Shown here one piece after another: positions 19,567 to 35,296 of a DNA stretch of 64,000 bases (its first letter is position 1; each line of letters opens with the position of its first letter). Location of the stretch: contig JAACJK010000001.1 in the NCBI GenBank assembly GCA_013368325.1, positions 2,914,001-2,978,000 of the forward strand. The letters are read 5' to 3'. Under the pieces are notes generated by a model. The model saw nothing but the letters and a program-made list of their open reading frames with translations, made no database searches and was not told the DNA's origin. This DNA comes from Ephemerocybe angulata. Taxonomy: Eukaryota > Basidiomycota > Agaricomycetes > Agaricales > Psathyrellaceae. The position numbers were made by a program, and so were the translations under genes.

Positions 19567-20328
19567 TTGTTGTGAATGCGAACATATTGCAGCAACTCTC
19601 ATGTGTTTTGCATTATGGGGGACAGTATTGGTCCTTGGATGATACCGGCGCAAGAGTCGAGTCAGTCCCCACATAGTAACCCAATGTTGGCAGTTGCGGA
19701 TGAGATTTCTATTTCTACCTTCGCCTATGTTGCCAGAGATAATCCATGGATTATGTGACCAAGGACTTGGGAAGGCTGGATGAAAGCGCAATTCGCCTGG
19801 ACCCTCGTCTATGCCAGTCCCTCAACAGAGCAGGGATGCTTGGACTTTTCGAGGCCAGGAAAAATAAATACGCCGTTGCAAGGAGTTACGCAGGCTTATC
19901 ACGCCTCCGTCGACAACATCTATGGGGGGCTCGTATCTGAGGACAAATCAGCATACTTAATGGATTGCTAAACTCCAGAGTCCACTCGAGTCCGTGCGCA
20001 GACCCAAAGGTGTTCGGATTGTTTCTATCCCTCGGCCCTGTAAAACATTCAAACATGGCTGAGCGCTTAGACTGAGGGGTTTGAGGCAAGCCAAAAGTTT
20101 GGGCATCTCATCAGCAAGGAAACATATACATATCACAGCCGAGAAAAGCTAGCATATTACACAAAAATGAAGTAGATCGATATCATAATACATCTAGAAA
20201 CCAGAGTTTAGAAGAGGGAAGGTCATAAATCTCATGAGTACGCATGTCATTAGTGTTTAATGCGGTTGACGAAAGAGAAAGAGAGAAAGGGAAACGCATA
20301 GATGTAGGCAGGCTGAGGCAGTTCACGT
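19567..20328. other. Intergenic, 0.76 kb
   Basis: 3' flank of the family pseudogene and 3' flank of the Hsp70-fusion gene, in convergent orientation. Only short, unsupported frames occur. No repeat or RNA gene was seen. Confidence 0.45.
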
Positions 20329-23300
20329 TTACTTCTTTTTCTTCTTCTTCTTTCCACCTGCACCTGCACCAGCCATCTCGGGTTCTCCTTCTCCGCCACC
20401 TTCACCCCCTGCGTCCGCAGTCCCTTTCTTCCCTTTCTTCGCCTTCTTCATCTTGACTGGAAGACCCCATTCCCCCTCTGCATCAGCAGTTGCGATCTGT
20501 CCATTCCCGTTCGCATCGTCCCCGCCCAACATGTCAGCCAGCTCGTCCTCCAGATTACCCTCGTCGGCAGTCACCATAACCGACTCCGCAGGGGTCCCTG
20601 GAACTGGGGTCTCCTTGTTCTTCTTCTTCTTCTTAGGCTTCACGGGGAACCCAAAGTCATCTTCTGCATTCCCCGCCTCGGGATTGGTCGCGTCAACAGC
20701 CCCATTTCCATCCTCAAACATGCCCTGAGTAGGAGTTGCAGTCCGAGTTGGCTGCTCGCTCTCAATCCAACTGTCGGCCCCGCCCTTCTTACTCTTCTTG
20801 CCCTTCTTCCCTTTACTGTCAAGGGTTGACATTCCCCAAGTCTCGCCACCAGTTTCCCCAGTTTCTCCCGGCATCTTATATGGCACTTGAAGAGGGTCTG
20901 GCGACGGGGGCTGCGGCGGGTCGCTCGCTTGTCCATCGTCAGTTTTTTTCTTATCCTTAGCGGAAGCATTGAGATCCCACGGGTCCGCATCGTCTTTTGA
21001 AGGGGGAGGTGGAGGACCGTCAAGCGCTACGGAGGTAGGTGGTTTCAAGTCGGTTAAGCCGAACGCATTGTCGAAATCGGGATTGGCACCGCCAAAGAGG
21101 GATGTCGCGTTGTTGTCGTTGCCGAAGATAGACGCTGGGTTGTTGTTGTTCGACGCGCCAAAGTCGACGGTTGAGCCGAAAGTACTTCCCCACCCTCCCG
21201 ACTTGGTCTGATCGAAGGTGCGAGAGGGTTTCTTGGACAGTGACCCTGTTACCGACCTTGAAATGGATGAGGTCGACGGTTTCTTCTTCAACCCACCAAA
21301 GCCCCAGCCGTTCTCTACAGGCTCTGGTGCTGGCGGTGCAACGGCGTTGAACAGGCTGTTGGTGAAGGAGGTCGCTTTACCTCCCCACAAGCTACCGAAT
21401 CCAAGTGACGGTGCCGCCGCTTTCTGCTGTTCCTGCCGAGCCTTCTCCTCTCGGTCTCTCTTCTCCTTCTCTTCACGATCCCTCTTGAGTTTCTCCTTCT
21501 GCGCACGCTGCCTTTCCTCTTTCTCGGCTTCCACGCGCTCTCTTTCCTTCCTTTCGTTCTCCTGGCGTGCCTTTGCCTCCTGTTCCTCCTTCTCCTGACG
21601 TGCCTTTGCCTCTTGTTCCTCCTTCTCCAGCTCAGCAAGTTCCCGTGAAATTCTCTCCTCCTCTTGACGAAGCTTCTCCTCCTCCTTCCTGACCCTTTCC
21701 TGATCCTCTTTCAACTTTCGTTCCTCCTCTGCAATGCGTTCCTGCTCCAAACGTTGCTCCTCAGCTTTTTTCCTGTCCTCTTCCTCTTGGGCCTTCTTCC
21801 TCTCCTCTTCGGCAATACGTTCCTGCTCAATTCTGGCCTCGTCAGCTTTCTTCTTCTCTTCCTGTTCCGTCTTCTCCTGTTCCTCCCGCTCCTCTTTCTC
21901 CTTCTGTTTCCTCTCCTTCTCTTCCTTATCACGCTGCGCCTTCTCCTCACGAGCAATCCTGTCCTTCTCCTCTTTTTCTTGACGCTCCTGCTCTTTGCGT
22001 TCTTGCTCCTCCTTCTTCTTTCGCTCCCGCACCTGCTTCGGCGTCTCCTTCTTGGGAGGCTTCTTCGCCTCCTCTTCCTCTTTCTTCCTCTTAGCCTCTT
22101 CTTCCTCCTTCAACCTCTTCTCCTCTTCAGCCCGTTTTCTCTCTTCCTCCTCAGCAGCCGCAGCCTCCTGCTTCTTCCGCTCGTCCTCCTCCTCCTGCGC
22201 CTTCTTTGCAGCCGCCGCCGTATCGGCTTCGGCTTGGGCGCGCGCCGCCTCCTCTTCCTGGTGCTTGGCCGCTGCCTCCGCCTCCGCCTTAGCCTCAGCC
22301 TCCTTCCTCAGATTGTCCTCCTCCAACTTTAGTTGCAGCTCAATCTCCTGCTGTCTCTGCTTTTCCTCCTCCTCCGCCTTCTTTGCAGCTGCAGTCGCCT
22401 TCTTCCCCTTCTTCTTCTTCACGCCACCAGCCGTCGTAGGCGTCTCAACATCAACTGGGGTACCTGGCGCCGTTCCAGCCGCCGACGCCAGGGCCGAAAC
22501 AGCAGGGATAGACACAAGCGGAACGTTTGTGTCGATCTTCGGCGGCGAAGCGCGTTCAGCAGCAACAGCTGTAGCAGCAGCGTCGACGGCCGAGGCATCA
22601 AGGGCGGGTGCCGCCTCCTGCTCCTGCGCAGAGGGATTAAGCGGGCTGAGCGGCCCACCCTGCTTCGTATTCTGCGCCGAAGTCGTACGGCTAATCGCAG
22701 GCGACCCGCGCACGGACGCAACGCGGCTCCCAATGCTCCTCGCGATGCCACCGAAGCCCCATCCTCCAAGCGGGTCTGCGACAGGCGGTGGTGGCTCGTC
22801 GAAGAATCCTCCTGGCATCCCGCTCGCTGCCGCCGCACCCCCTGCTCCAAGTTCACTTGGACTCTGCGCTGGGGCCTCACCGAAAATAGACACTGGGGCT
22901 CCAGCTACGGAACCGAGCTCCTCTCCGAAGATTGAGACGGGTCTGTCGGAGGCCGCACTGCCCGCGACCCCAGCGCCTAGATCCGCGATACCGAGCCCGA
23001 CGCCCATACCCGGCGTGCCAAACGCGAGCTTTGGGTCCTCGCCGAAAACAGACATGCTCTGGGGCGGCGTGCGTGTGCCGAAGATGGCTGAGGCGGACGA
23101 CGCGGCACGCGAAATGACGGGTGCGAGTGGGGGTGGGGTGTCGTGACGAGCCGATGGTAGTGCCGGGGTATCTGTGGGTGCGGGGTCGAGGAGGACGACC
23201 GGGGAGGCGGGGGCGGGAGAGGCGAGCGGGCTGATGTGGCGGGGGGACGGGGCCGGGGCGTCGACGTACTCGAGGCCTGGAGTGTGGGGGCGGCTGCGCG

Positions 23301-26071
23301 AAGAGATGGCGGGGGAGCCGGGGACGGGCAGTGAGGGTGCTATGCTGTTTCTGTTGCTTTTCGTGGACCTGGTCTCGCTTGGGGGAGCAGCGGAGGATAC
23401 GCTCTTTCTATGATGAGAACTGTCGCGGTCTCTCTCCCTATCTCTATCTCGGACGCTATCCCTGTCCTTATCCAGGGAGATGTGAGCGCTCCGGCTGGGC
23501 GTAGGAGGCGTCGAGATGACGCCCCGCGAGGATGGAGCGCGGGCGACTTCAGGAATCGAGGTCTCAATCCGGGAGGAGCGGCGGGAGGAGTCCACGAGGC
23601 CTCCGTCGACGGGGGTCCGGGCGCGCGAGGAGGAGCTACGGCGCTTGTCGCGGTCGCTATGGCGAGAGGAGGAACTAGTGAGGGCGTCATCTTCTGGGTA
23701 GAAGTCGGGCTCTTCCTCTTCGGTGCGGTGCCCCCGTTCATTGAAAACGATGGTTGCAGGACCGCTATTATACAGATCGCTCAGTCGACTAGATAAGAGT
23801 GTGGGTAGGTGGTACACTTACTACTTAGTTAGACCATCTTGAACCCATTTGATCCTGGCCTCGAACTCCGTCAAGCCGAAGTGGATCTCGACGGAGAAGA
23901 CAATCGTCCAATACGTCTTCCCACCCTTCCCACTCTTCGGTGCAGCGCTGTCGCTCAACATGGATAGGTCCGCTTTCACGATGCATAGAGTCGAAAAGGC
24001 CTCTAAAGGAAGAGCGTTAACAACGATCGCGTATAACTGAAGGAGCAAGTTCGATGACATACCAGAATGCCTCTCGATCCACTTTGGAACGGTGTCCCCT
24101 CCTCTGTAGCACCAGACCTCTACCTCAAACACTCGAAGCATCGACAAGCTAGTCAGCTCCGTGCAATACTTCCTCGAGAACACAGTTGATTCCTTGACTT
24201 TAACTCCCTAGAAATCAAATCAATATCTACTTCAATTCTCGATGGCTGCTCTACGCACTCTGGCCAAAATGCAGTCGAATGCATCAGGTAACAGCTTCGG
24301 ACCACTCGGCAGCTCACACAACTTCTCCTTCCTCGCGACATGATCGGGATCGGACGGGTCGAGCTGGCGTAGAAACTCAACGCCATACATGAACTTGGAG
24401 ACGCGCGCGGAAACGTGATGGTCGCAGTAGAATCCGATCGCGCCGTCTGCTACCGCTTTAGATCTGTGGGTACCCGAGCATCAGAAATTTGGGTTAGAGG
24501 AGATATTTAATTGGGAGTAGGACGTACGTCTGGGTATCTGGACGGGATACGACAATCTTGAGAGCCTTGAGGCGTTCCTGGAGCTGGCTGAAGAGCCAAG
24601 GGGAGGCTGCATAACCTCCAACAAGGAACACGGACTGAAGAGAGATGAACATGAGGTAGTGGGGAAAAGGTTGAGGGCCATACCTTGATGCTTCCGCCAG
24701 TGGTTGCGTCGATCTGTCTCTTGATAGCTTTGAACGTGGCTATGAAACAGTTAGAAGAGAGGACTCGAGTCAATCGAATAAAACTCGCCATCGATTGAAG
24801 GCTCGAATAAATCGGCCACCTCCGCTCTTTTAATCCCGTCAGGTCGCATTCAGGTTATAATGTTAGGGGATACGTACCCAGTCAATCTCAGTTGGCCATT
24901 GCGAATACCATACGCCATGTCTTTATCGAAAGGTGAACCGAAGTGCACGAATTGGGGCTCCTTCTTGTCTCTGAAGCGCCGCTTCGTCTTTTCGTCGAAC
25001 TGCCTTGTGATGTGGTCCAGCGACTCTGGCTTCGCGTACTGCGATCCCTTAAGCTTCTCTGTAAGGGTTCTGCGTCAATCATTGAACATCATATTGAATG
25101 ATAGCACATACGTTCAAAGAACTCCCTCGCCCTCCTCGAAACAAACACGGACCCCGCAAACACACAATCAGGTGGTGCAATCTCCTCAATAACCAGAGGA
25201 TTTGTCCCCTTGATGGCGTACGAGCTGATATCCAATGTTCCTCCACCAGCGTCCGCAATCAAGAACCCATCCTTGCTCGGCGTCGATAGCACATCCGCAG
25301 CGAGCCCACTCAGCACACACGCATGCAAACTCGCCTCGCCCTCCGTCACAAACCGTATCCTCACGCGGCCTTCCGGCGTGTCGGCGATGAGCTTCCCGTA
25401 TATCGCAGCCCTGCGCATCTTCGCCTGCTGCGCACCCTCCCACCCATTTGGGTGCGCGAGCACGAACTCGATGTGGTCTGGGATGACGGAATTGAGCAGC
25501 GCAGTACCGTTCGCGTGCGTGTCGCGGATGAAGGACGTTGTGCAGGTGTAGAGGTACGAGAGGAAGTCGCCGAAGATGTGCACTGGCGTGCGTTTCGGGG
25601 GCAGAGGTCCCAGGCGCAGGCCGTTCATCGCGAGCGTCATCGTGCGGGGCCGGAGGCGAAGCTTGAAGCTGTTAACAGCATGAGATGGGCAGGGCGAGAA
25701 ACGGAGTGGGTGACTTACAGCTCAACCTTGACCCATTCTTCGTCTTCCGCCAACGCTTTCGTTGCGGCGTCTTCTGCTTCTGCTCCTGCAGCTTTCATCT
25801 CTCCCTTCTTGTTGTAATAGAGTACTGAAGGTATCTTGGAGTTTCCGGCTACATGTTCTTGTCCTGGGAATCGTGTTACGCCGTGGATCTTGGGTATCTC
25901 GCCGGGCTCGAGGATGGCGTAGGAGACCTGGGGACAGGGGTAAGCTACCAGTCACATAGAAACAATGGGATAGGGACGTACGCCACTGAATGTAGTTCCG
26001 ACGTCAATTGCGATGACCAAGGACCGCGTTGCCCCCCCATAGGGCTTGCGGGTGTCGGCTATGGGCTTCAT
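20329..26071 (-). CDS. Hsp70-12-like ATPase fused to a 1,140-residue low-complexity/coiled-coil tail
   Basis: Eleven exons (25982-26071, 25719-25927, 25112-25668, 24878-25058, 24789-24826, 24684-24739, 24528-24634, 24259-24463, 24063-24207, 23822-24002, 20329-23764) total 5,205 nt, giving 1,734 residues. Residues 1-590 are an Hsp70-12A-type ATPase: IDVGTTFSGVSYAI (phosphate 1), LIADAGGGTLDISSY (phosphate 2), REFFEQKLKGSQ, SVFLVGGYAASPWLFSQL (adenosine) and the closing FGLTEFEARIKW. Exon 10 ends in TA before a perfect gtaagt; exon 11 completes TAC and continues YGPATIVFNERG, the usual last strand of these proteins. Reading on instead of splicing gives TAG at the junction, which makes it look like two genes. 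The tail has Ser/Arg-rich DRDRERDR runs, (V)SIFGE repeats, a 400-residue Glu/Lys/Arg coiled coil, then WGxPVK-KKxKK repeats ending in seven lysines. It has no ATG for about 235 codons. Intron 5 uses a GC donor. Confidence 0.85.
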
Positions 26072-27146
26072 GCTTGAGCCCTAGGTGTGTGTGGGGTATT
26101 GCCAGTGGGGAGTAGCTTCGTAGATTGTTGGGTGATCTTATAGCAAAACAGGGTTGGTATAGGGTATTGTGCTACAGCATATGATACAACGCGGAGTGGC
26201 ACCGACAACGAGGGTGTGCTGTTCGAAGAAGCTCAACACGAGGTTTCAACATGTTCCAGCAACTAGAATGACCCACCAGAGTATGGATACAGCAAAACGC
26301 GAGACGATTGTAATCGGAGTGGCAGAGTACAGATTATGGATACAGCAGTGTTGTTCGTTATAGATCCCACAAAACCAAGGGGATTCAGAGCCCTGGGACG
26401 AGGTCAATCAAGGAGCATCCCAGGCAGGATTAGCCGCTGGACGCACCGAGTGTAGGGGTGCAGCGCACCAGGGTCCAAGGAGAAACGGACTGGGACGCGC
26501 GTACCCAGGTTGTGGGCTTCAAGAATCGACCCTAGATAGAGAAAGTCCTCACCACGAGGCAGGCTAGTCGGTCCAAAGTCGGTCGACCACGGCGTCCAAA
26601 GGCAAGTTGCAACGTGCAAAAATACATCCGAAGCCATCATTCTCGTACAAATGGGTATTACGACATGAATGCTACACGAGGCTGGGGATGTGCTCGGAAG
26701 GTTGGTGCTTGGACTACTGCGAGGCTATCATCGTCGCAAGGAGAAGAGGAACTTGGATGTGGACCCGGGTATGGTAGAAGTCGAGAGTATGGGCTGAGTT
26801 GGCCGGCCTTTACCTCCAGATCAGGCAGATCCGGAGCTTTGGCGCTTGAGGCTCGATGTTCCTTGCAAGGTCGGGTTGGGGAAATTGAGTTGCCAGGTGT
26901 CGCATCCGGGCTGTAGTTGGGACTGGGTGCTGAGTGATGTGGCCGCGACGACCTCGGGTGGGCGCTTAAGATGCAACCAAGCGCTTACGGATAAATCTCA
27001 CTCGCACCTGTTCCGAATCCGACTTTCTCTGATGTCTACGATCGTCATGGCCGGAATATGTAGGCCACGAAGCTTCTGGACCTGTCAAGCGTTAATTTGG
27101 TAGATGCCTTTAGGCTCTATTCGCCCAACAGGACAGTCCATTCATT
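26072..27146. other. Intergenic, 1.1 kb upstream of the Hsp70-fusion gene
   Basis: It includes the Hsp70-fusion promoter. Short frames on both strands (for example 26614-26916 plus and 26404-26640 minus) have no domain or conserved structure. No gene is supported. It ends at the left target duplication of the TIR element. Confidence 0.4.
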
Positions 27147-28264
27147 TATGGCAAGTATACTGGGAAGTATTAGAAATGCGGTACATCGCTTATAAAACCT
27201 ATTGTTTTTGGGACATGTTTGGGACGAAGAGAGGCTATCGCATGAGAAATGGTACATATTGGGCTAATGTGAATGGTACACTCCCAGAAATTGACAGTTT
27301 GGACACCTCAAAGTAGTTGGTACATGTGAAAAATGGATATTGGTACATGATCTTTAAAGCCAGTCGCTTGGCGCGTCCGATTTGAAGCCAACTTCTATCC
27401 GTTATCCTCTTCCCTCTCCCTCCCTATTGAGTCTCCTCTGCTTGAACCGGCCTAACTGACAGCTGACAATGCGATATGGGTGACTGGGAGGGAGACGATA
27501 GGCAAGCTCCTGTATACTCAGGGATGTTTGGGCGTATGATAGCCAGATCAGATCTGGATGGTCATTGAACAAGTTACTTTCAAGATGAGTGCAGTCCCGA
27601 GCAGGTCCCGAGCTCACCCACACCCACCACCAAAGCCAAACTGAAGCGTATCCGGAATATTAGTGGACCTTTTCAATCTCTAAGAGGTACGGCTGCCTCC
27701 GGTCCTACTCTGCGCCAAGAAAGCCCCAGCGCGTAAACAGAGCACGAACAATGCCCCGAAGTTAGAAGTTGGCCGGCTTGTGCAAGCGCCCATGACGCGC
27801 CCTCAACCGACCCCTACGACGGCCCTCACCATCATTAGGACTATGGCGTAGTGTGAGGCATCTGAAGAAGCTCGTTTGGCACGTACCCAGACCTCTCACT
27901 TCACACTCCACCGAGTCTACCATCGTACTCCTCATCAAGCCTAATCCACCTGCGCAAGTTCCTCCATACCCATTGTCCAAAACGAGTTCCATCCGTACTT
28001 GGTCAGCGAGAGCAGTTACAGGGGCACAAATGAATGCCGAGAGGCAAGACGCGCGCAATTGAACAAACACGGACACTTCAACCTCTTGGTGTACCACATA
28101 TTCTGACTGGGTCCATAAGTGTATGAGATATCCAGATGTACATGTACCATAGTACCAAGATGCACCCCGGGGACATGTCCTTCATTTAAATGTACCCCAG
28201 TCCTAAATATGTACCAAAAACAACCCGATTCTCACCTCTAATACTGCCCAGTATACTTGCCATA
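27147..28264. mobile_element. Non-autonomous TIR element, 1.1 kb
   Basis: The left end TATGGCAAGTATACTGGG at 27147 is repeated in inverse at the right end (to 28264), and the similarity continues for about 29 bp with few mismatches. The sequence ttcatt flanks both ends (27141-27146 and 28265-28270), a 6-bp target duplication that could be read as 7 bp if one boundary base is shifted. GGTACA/TGTACC motifs cluster in both subterminal regions (five or more on each side). There is no transposase. The duplication length does not settle the superfamily; a hAT- or P-like source is possible. Confidence 0.65.
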
Positions 28265-28678
28265 TTCATTGATGTGAGCCGACATCATTGGGGACTCCGT
28301 GGGGGATAGAAAGGCCCATTACATTTATCAGAATGAGGCCCAAACCATAGGAAATCTTGTAAGATGAACTCACCAAACCCTCTTCGTACAAGCTCGCGCA
28401 CCGTACTTATACTTAGGGGCGAAGCTACCAAATCCGCCCAATGGTCCGGCGGGCATCAACGTGGCTGGAACTGGCGCCGAAACACCTCTGGTCCAATGCT
28501 TCTGCATATGCTCCTCAGTCCCACTCTCCGGCGCCTCCGAATCCCAGGGCCAAGCATCCCATTACGCCGTGCTATCACCAATCTATCATCATCTTATCGA
28601 CCGCGTCCTCGGAATCACCTCTTTCCAAGCCCTACGAACCTAAACCAGCGCAACTTCTCTGCGAGCCGAATCACCAGA
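28265..28678. other. Promoter and 5' region of iminopeptidase 1, with an in-frame leader
   Basis: From 28364 the plus strand is open in frame with the iminopeptidase start at 28679. In-frame ATGs at 28364 and 28496 would add N-terminal residues. From 28496 the leader is Arg/Ser-rich with few acidic residues, starts MLLHMLLSPTLRRLRI and ends NQRNFSASRITR, resembling a mitochondrial presequence. Confidence 0.45.
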
Positions 28679-30210
<1,532 letters not shown>

Positions 30211-30507
30211 AGTAGGAATGACATCCCAAACCATGTATTAGTACGATTGCCAGTTCATTATACCTACGCCGTGCACTGCAGTCACCTATGTCTCCTGATT
30301 CTTTCTAGCTCTTTCTACAACTTAACAGACCCCATGCGGTACAGACACGGAGGCCGGCCTCGAGCGCTTGTGGCTTGCCGTTGCGTGCGGAAGCATGCGT
30401 CGCGTTCTAAATTCTTTTACCTTACAGCACTCATCTTGTTCGGATTTCCACCGTACCATACCCATTCTCATCTTGCCAATTTACTCCGCCTACCTGTCAA
30501 CTCAACA
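30211..30507. other. Promoter region of iminopeptidase 2
   Basis: About 300 bp between copies 1 and 2. It has a diverged counterpart before copy 3 (about 32560-32890), sharing for example tagtacgattgcc and gcagtcacctatgtctcctgatt with small changes. So the promoter was duplicated with the gene. Its TATA signal is unclear. Confidence 0.45.
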
Positions 30508-32221
<1,714 letters not shown>

Positions 32222-32306
32222 AGATGGATAAGGTGAAAGAGAGACCGGGCGCCTTTCCACTGCCCCGTTGTACTCATTCAAGTTAAGCTTTGGAGATGGC
32301 GCTAGC

Positions 32307-32553
32307 GGCAGTTCCTCTTTCCTCTCATCTTCACCATTGTCAGCGCTTATCAAGGCTACGACCGCGTACGTGCTGAAGGTCTTCCCAGAGATCGAACTGC
32401 ACATCGTCCCCGGTGCGGGGCACTTATATCGCGCGAACCTGGGATCACGAAACTCTTGTCTGTGGTGCGTGAATTCTGCCTTCGTGTGTTCAAAGGATTT
32501 CGACCTGATAATTGTACAAGCTACTGATAAGTTTGCTGATCTGCAAGTAGAAT
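32307..32553 (+). pseudogene. Relic of a proline iminopeptidase 3' end
   Basis: The sequence tracks the last two exons of iminopeptidase 1 (about 29985-30210): TTAYVLKVFPEIELHIVP followed by a GAGH histidine block and, after the intron, ATDKFADL. It has a 3-nt deletion (LKKV is now LKV), a 1-nt insertion near the GAGH block that breaks the frame, and the final TAG is lost (CAA AGT...). There is no start or upstream exon. It sits exactly at the junction between tandem units 2 and 3, so it is the copied tail of the upstream gene, not a fourth gene. Confidence 0.82.
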
Positions 32554-32891
32554 AATTATAAGAATGGCATCCCAAACGATGTATTATTAGTACGATTGCC
32601 TACTCCTCATACGGAGTCATACTACAACGTGCAGCAGCGCAGTCACTTGTGTCTGCTGATTACAACTCTCTCTGTCAGAAGACGCCGACCTCCACGCGGT
32701 ACAGTGGACGCAAAGCCCGCTTGTGGCTTGCCGTTCGCATGCCGAACTCAGCTGCGCGTCGCGCCTGATACCTACTTAAGTCTCGAGTCATTCTTTTGCC
32801 TTTCAATACTAGTACTCATCTTGTTCAGATTTCCAGCACCACAGACGACTGCTCTTCAGCGAACTTATTTCTACTACTTTTCAACTCAACC
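32554..32891. other. Promoter region of iminopeptidase 3
   Basis: Copy of the region upstream of iminopeptidase 2, including the tcaactcaac just before the start codon. No separate gene is seen. Confidence 0.45.
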
Positions 32892-34559
<1,668 letters not shown>

Positions 34560-35296
34560 AGATCGATAAGGTGAAGAGACTTTGGGTACCTTTCAACTCC
34601 TCCGTTGTATTGTCAAGCACAATGTCGGAGAATTGAAACAAACATCAGAGTTAAGCTTTAAGCATGGTGCTACTAAAGGATGTTAATTAGCGAGTCAACC
34701 GTTAAGCTGTTAAGCTCAGAGGCTATCTTTATAGCTTTGACTTGTACTTGTGTAGCAGGAGGGGATAACAGGTTTTACACTGCTCCGTGGCGTCGGCCGA
34801 GCCAGACCCGCCCTTGGTCAGCTCCTTCACTTCCAACTTAGTGGTCTCATGTGAAACTAGCGACTCGGCGAAGAAGAACAGAAGCCTGCATCGATGCCAG
34901 CATCGAATGGGAAGACGAGGAAGAGGTAAAGGCTTGTTCCGGACCCGGCTTGCTCCTCTTTTTTTAGGCCCAGGGCAGGATGCCGGGAAATCTGCTTGTC
35001 GTCGTCCGGCCTGGAAGGGCAGCCGGATAATGAGAATTGTGATTATCAGATAGTCGTCTGATGCATCTCGTGCGAAATAGTGGGCCGAGAGTTATCTGAT
35101 AAGGATCCAGGCCAAATCCGTCATGCCCTGCGTTACAACCACCACAGGATACCCACTTACAGCCCTATATTCCTTTCCGACTGTGCCCATACTCGCCCTG
35201 ATACCATTTTCTGGTGCTCTCATTGCTATAGACTCGGGGCCGAGCACCAGATAGTCGCTGAAAGGCGTCGTACGTATTTGGAGGCTCCCGCGAACC
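34560..35296. other. Intergenic, 0.74 kb
   Basis: The first 120 bp is homologous to the 3' flank of iminopeptidase 2 (shared gttaagctt), the right edge of the duplicated unit (about 34680). The rest contains the MFS promoter. No gene is supported. Confidence 0.45.

Noticed and set aside
21664..23146. Long plus-strand frames of 222 and 383 codons, Leu- or Ser-rich
   Set aside because: They are antisense shadows of the repetitive Glu/Lys-rich tail of the Hsp70 fusion gene.
23821..24183. Stop codon at 23821 as the true end of the Hsp70-like protein, with a separate downstream gene starting at a GTG near 23817
   Set aside because: The TAG overlaps a perfect gtaagt donor; splicing restores the family's usual last strand, and the downstream frame has no ATG for about 235 codons.
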